From Akkermansiaceae bacterium (GTDB lineage: Bacteria > Verrucomicrobiota > Verrucomicrobiia > Verrucomicrobiales > Akkermansiaceae), in NCBI GenBank assembly GCA_023301335.1, contig JALZVA010000094.1, positions 1 through 8,961 on the forward strand: DNA of 8,961 nucleotides, in the 5' to 3' direction. Shown here piece after piece: positions 6,837 to 8,961 of the stretch. Under the pieces are notes generated by a model, which had not been told where the DNA came from, searched no databases, and worked only from the letters and a program-made list of their open reading frames with translations. The position numbers and the translations under genes are program-made. Each line of letters opens with the position of its first letter. Position 1 is the first letter of the stretch.

Positions 6837-7253
6837 TCAGTTCTGGTATAAAGGATAGTAGTGAAGAGTGTTTATGGAGGCCTCTTGTTTGTTGTTATTC
6901 TCTAACCAGGTGATAGTGACGATTACTTCATATAAATTATTGAGAACCTCTCCTTCGGCACTTTCCATTTCGGAAGGGATGATATCAACGACAGTTTCCG
7001 CTCCAAATTCCTCTAATGAAATAATTTTTTGTGCTTCAAACTCTTCTTGTGTTTGAGTGGCTTTGAGCGCCTCCGCGAGGGCTGATTTTAGCTGTTTCTG
7101 AATCCAGGCTTCACGTGAGACATTTTGGACAAGAGTTGAAGAAGTTTGGAGTGCTAGGACAATACCTGTGATGCTGATGCTAAAGATCGTGATAGCTAGT
7201 AATGCTTCTAATAGCATGAACCCGCGCTTTTTTTTGTGCGTAAGAAGTTTCAT
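6837..7253 (-). CDS. gspI: Minor pseudopilin GspI-like, type II secretion (138 aa)
   Basis: Small prepilin-like protein with a basic leader MKLLTHKKKRG, cleavage before Phe12 (G11|FMLLEALLAI) and Glu16 at +5. The FMLLEALLA form with Met at +2 and Ala after Glu is typical of GspI and PilV-type minor pilins. The hydrophobic helix runs to about residue 35. Next is a polar helix with SREAWIQKQLKSALAEAL, then a short strand-rich C-terminal domain (YEVIVTITWLENN, INTLHYYPLY) with the Trp strand seen in GspI. It begins one base after the gspH stop and ends 6 bases before gspJ, so translation is probably coupled. Assignment rests on N-terminal style, length and gene order. Confidence 0.8.
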   Translation of the reverse strand: MKLLTHKKKRGFMLLEALLAITIFSISITGIVLALQTSSTLVQNVSREAWIQKQLKSALAEALKATQTQEEFEAQKIISLEEFGAETVVDIIPSEMESAEGEVLNNLYEVIVTITWLENNNKQEASINTLHYYPLYQN

Positions 7254-7254
7254 A

Positions 7255-7740
7255 CTATTTCTGACTAACAGCAGCAGTGAGTTCGAGGAAGGTGCACTCG
7301 AAGTCTGAATTATTGAGGGTGAAGCGTAGAGTTACCGACTCACAGATGCCTGAGCGAGAAAAGAGCCAGGTGAAGGTTTTCTTCTCGCTGATCTTCGTCC
7401 AGTTTTCTCCATTTTTACTTAGAAAAAGAATAGCTCCTTCGGGTATAGGGAGGTTTTTGTAGCTCTCTTGGAACGTGGCCTTTTCTTTTTGAGAACGCCA
7501 AATCCTGTCTTTGTCAAAGTGAATGTAGTAACTGGTTTGCTCGGAAAGGGCGTAAGGTTTGGTGTCTCTTACGAAATTTTGTAGCTTGGCGTAAAAGCTG
7601 TTTGCCTCTTCGTTAGTCCCCTTAAACATGAAGGTGGCAGCAGAACCAGCAAAGACGGCAAAGATGCCAAGGACAATGACGAGCTCGAGTATCGTAAACC
7701 CTTTTCTGGTCTGGAGTTTAGTCATCAGAAGCAATGTCAT
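7255..7740 (-). CDS. gspH: Minor pseudopilin GspH-like, type II secretion (161 aa or shorter)
   Basis: Prepilin-like protein with G14|FTILELVIVLG and Glu19 at +5, a hydrophobic helix to about 40, and a C-terminal strand-rich domain typical of GspH/FimT proteins. That domain includes TSYYIHFDKDRIW, TFTWLFSRSGI and SVTLRFTLNN. The F-S-x-x-G segment before a final strand is a known GspH/FimT feature. The start is uncertain. ATG at 7740 abuts a GGAGG with no spacer, TTG at 7734 is 6 bases from it, and ATG at 7725 is 15 bases from it but gives the most usual leader length (MTKLQTRKG). All three starts overlap the 3' end of gspG (stop TAA at 7718-7720), by 23, 17 and 8 bases. It follows gspG and precedes gspI in the canonical T2SS order. 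Confidence 0.82.
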   Translation of the reverse strand: MTLLLMTKLQTRKGFTILELVIVLGIFAVFAGSAATFMFKGTNEEANSFYAKLQNFVRDTKPYALSEQTSYYIHFDKDRIWRSQKEKATFQESYKNLPIPEGAILFLSKNGENWTKISEKKTFTWLFSRSGICESVTLRFTLNNSDFECTFLELTAAVSQK

Positions 7741-8131
7741 CCTCCGTGCCTAACTTCCCGTCAGGGCCTTTAGAGAAAACGCGGACCTTACCGCCATTGT
7801 TTTCGAATCCATACTCATTTCCCCACGGGTCGGTAGGGACAGCTTTAATAGGGCTGTGGCGCTGTGGGATAGGCTGAGAAGTGGGTTTTTCAACTAAAGC
7901 TTTGAGGCCTTGGTCCGTAGAAGGGTAGGTTTTACCGATAAGTTTGTAGCCATCGAGGGCGGGAATGATGGCATTTTTAATGTCGTTATCTGCACGCTGG
8001 ATTTTAGCGGTGTCGCCGAAGCCTTTCATTAAGGTGATGGCTCCTCCTGCAAGGACGCCTATGATTCCAAGAACAATGACGAGTTCAAGAATAGTGAAGC
8101 CTTGACGGTGTGATGGGTGCTGAAGTTTCAT
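7718..8131 (-). CDS. gspG: Major pseudopilin GspG, type II secretion (137 aa)
   Basis: Main subunit of the periplasmic T2SS pseudopilus that pushes folded substrates through the outer-membrane secretin. The leader of 11 residues ends in Gly, cleavage falls before Phe12 (G|FTILELVIVLG), and Glu16 is the +5 residue needed for assembly and N-methylation. The hydrophobic helix is followed by the family pattern of an alpha region with ADNDIKNAI and ALDGYKL, then YPSTDQGLKALVEKP, PTDPWGNEYGF and the C-terminal GPDGKLGTEDDIASDD. That last loop corresponds to the calcium-binding site of GspG proteins. Length and all landmarks are normal. It is first in a minus-strand operon gspGHIJ plus barrel gene. 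No strong Shine-Dalgarno sequence precedes the ATG. Confidence 0.96.
   Translation of the reverse strand: MKLQHPSHRQGFTILELVIVLGIIGVLAGGAITLMKGFGDTAKIQRADNDIKNAIIPALDGYKLIGKTYPSTDQGLKALVEKPTSQPIPQRHSPIKAVPTDPWGNEYGFENNGGKVRVFSKGPDGKLGTEDDIASDD
7741..7745 (-). promoter_or_regulatory. GGAGG ribosome binding site inside gspG that bears on the gspH start
   Basis: GGAGG on the minus strand touches ATG 7740, stands 6 bases before TTG 7734 and 15 bases before ATG 7725. Ideal spacing favours the TTG, which would give MLLMTKLQTRKG as the leader. This is the only strong Shine-Dalgarno match in the pseudopilin operon, although it also lies within gspG codons. Confidence 0.45.
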
Positions 8132-8359
8132 AAGGTTAATATTCAGGATGCGGTGAAGCGTGTCCAGAGTAATTTCAATGGAGATAAACGATTCTAAAGC
8201 TAGCAGCGGTTCTGATTTTAATTTTTATTTATTAAATATCATAAAATATAGAAAATATGGTTGGTTTCCTCCGCTTGTTGCTCAAAGTGTCGAAGGTTGT
8301 TTCAGGGGTGAGGTTTTTTTGAGTAAAAATTTCATGCAGGAGTATCCTCATAAGAACTA
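8132..8359. promoter_or_regulatory. Divergent intergenic region between gspG and gspE
   Basis: This 228-base gap must carry the promoters for both T2SS transcription units, unless gspE is expressed in another way. Its centre (8214-8259) is a strongly AT-rich tract with several TATAAA- or TATAAT-like words on both strands. I could not pair any of them with a convincing -35. An AGGAG at 8338-8342 lies 17 bases before the gspE ATG, too far for normal use. No clear inverted-repeat operator was found. Confidence 0.5.
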
Positions 8360-8961
8360 ATGAAACAAACAAATACAGAATTTGCGGATTCAGATTTTAG
8401 AATAACATCTGGGCTAATAAAGGAAGCTGAAATGTTAGGAGAAGCTTCCATAGGAGAAGGTTCTAATGACACTACTGTGCCAAGAGGCTACGAAATACTT
8501 GCTGAATTTGCTAGAGAGGCGGGAGCGTCCGACGAATTCGCCCTAGTGGGGAGTTTAAATACTGCGGCAGGAGCCAGAAGCACGGGGATAGATGAATTAA
8601 TTGATTCGGGTTTAGTCACGGAGGATGAGTTGGGAGAGGTTTTGGCAAAGAAAGCAAATTTTGAATGGATTTCAGGTGAGCTAGAGCAAGCGGAGCCTGA
8701 GGAGGATGAAGCTTACGTAGATTTAAAAGAAGTAGTGCCAGCTCAGATTGCTGCTGGCCAACAAGTATTCCCTCTTTCTTTAGAGGAAGAGGTGCTGACT
8801 TTAGTGTGTTACGACCCCTTTGCGATGGAAGGACGCCAGATTGTATCCCGTTCCGTCCCCTACGCGATTCAGTGGAAAATGGGCTCACGTCGTAGAGTGA
8901 GAGAAGCGATCAGTGCTAGCTATGGTGTCGGTGCTGGGACATTTGAGAAAATTTTAGACGC
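8360..8961 (+). CDS. gspE: GspE/PilB-type secretion ATPase, N-terminal part (cut by window end)
   Basis: The first 200 codons of a T2SS/type IV pilus assembly ATPase; the nucleotide-binding part lies beyond the window. After a variable region (1-70) comes the GspE/PilB N-terminal domain. It has a helical half with GIDELIDSGLVTEDELGEVLAKKANF (about 76-101, in two motif halves), then DLKEVVPAQIAAGQQVFPLS and LTLVCYDPF (121-153). That gives the P-x-x-I/A, VFPL and DP landmarks, and the domain closes with RRRVREAISASYG (177-189). Such domains contact GspL or bind nucleotides such as c-di-GMP in some homologs; which applies here cannot be judged. An in-frame TAA at 8351-8353 limits the start to ATG 8360 or later. 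ATG at codon 25 (8432) has a better ribosome binding site. Pairing with the divergent pseudopilin operon supports gspE over pilB. Confidence 0.9.
   Translation, partial: MKQTNTEFADSDFRITSGLIKEAEMLGEASIGEGSNDTTVPRGYEILAEFAREAGASDEFALVGSLNTAAGARSTGIDELIDSGLVTEDELGEVLAKKANFEWISGELEQAEPEEDEAYVDLKEVVPAQIAAGQQVFPLSLEEEVLTLVCYDPFAMEGRQIVSRSVPYAIQWKMGSRRRVREAISASYGVGAGTFEKILD
8421..8424 (+). promoter_or_regulatory. AGGA ribosome binding site for an alternative gspE start at 8432
   Basis: AGGA followed by 7 bases and then ATG (codon 25 of the longer reading) is the best-spaced Shine-Dalgarno match near the gene start. The longer start at 8360 has only a poorly spaced AGGAG. Residues 1-24 are not part of the recognised domain, so either start gives a complete protein. 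Confidence 0.4.

Noticed and set aside
8160..8360. 66-codon plus-strand reading frame with a GTG start whose stop overlaps the gspE ATG (TAATG)
   Set aside because: The overlap looks like translational coupling, but the frame crosses the AT-rich divergent promoter region, has no ribosome binding site and its product shows no recognisable features.
8616..8888. 90-codon minus-strand reading frame
   Set aside because: It lies entirely antisense to the clear GspE N-terminal domain and its Pro/Leu-rich product has no family features.

Overview
The window looks like part of a Gram-negative chromosome. The type II secretion (T2SS) genes and an outer-membrane-type beta-barrel protein imply two membranes. 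The long DP-x-AA-x-x-W helical-repeat proteins and the weak Shine-Dalgarno signals suggest Verrucomicrobiota or a close PVC relative. That placement is inference from family style, because no marker gene is present.

Right end (about 5391-8961): divergent T2SS genes. On the plus strand a gspE-type ATPase gene starts at 8360 and runs off the window. On the minus strand, after a 228-base intergenic region rich in AT, lie gspG, gspH, gspI and gspJ (8131 down to 6195). They are packed with overlaps or gaps of 1-6 bases. A 260-residue predicted outer-membrane barrel gene follows 21 bases later and probably shares the operon. No gspK is seen between gspJ and the barrel gene.

Left end (1-5259): a tandem array of one gene family, all on the minus strand. 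Three copies are intact: C (3943-5259, 438 aa), B (2591-3892, 433 aa) and A (800-2173, 457 aa). Each has an N-terminal hydrophobic segment, a conserved N-terminal domain and about eight helical repeats of roughly 32 residues. A fourth copy, D (1-778), is a pseudogene with several stops and frame damage. A C-terminal shred of a fifth copy, E (2476-2574), lies just after B.

The array records its own history. The DNA upstream of A repeats the DNA upstream of C at an offset of about 3.09 kb. The repeat includes a decayed copy of the 3' end of the barrel gene (from 2304), although no barrel gene lies there. The simplest reading is that a block starting inside the barrel gene and carrying C and B was duplicated to give A and D, after which D decayed. 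C stands in the ancestral context.

The T2SS genes build the periplasmic pseudopilus and its motor. The barrel protein and the repeat proteins are probably envelope proteins, but their functions are unknown. I saw no RNA genes, insertion sequences, CRISPR arrays or convincing rho-independent terminators.
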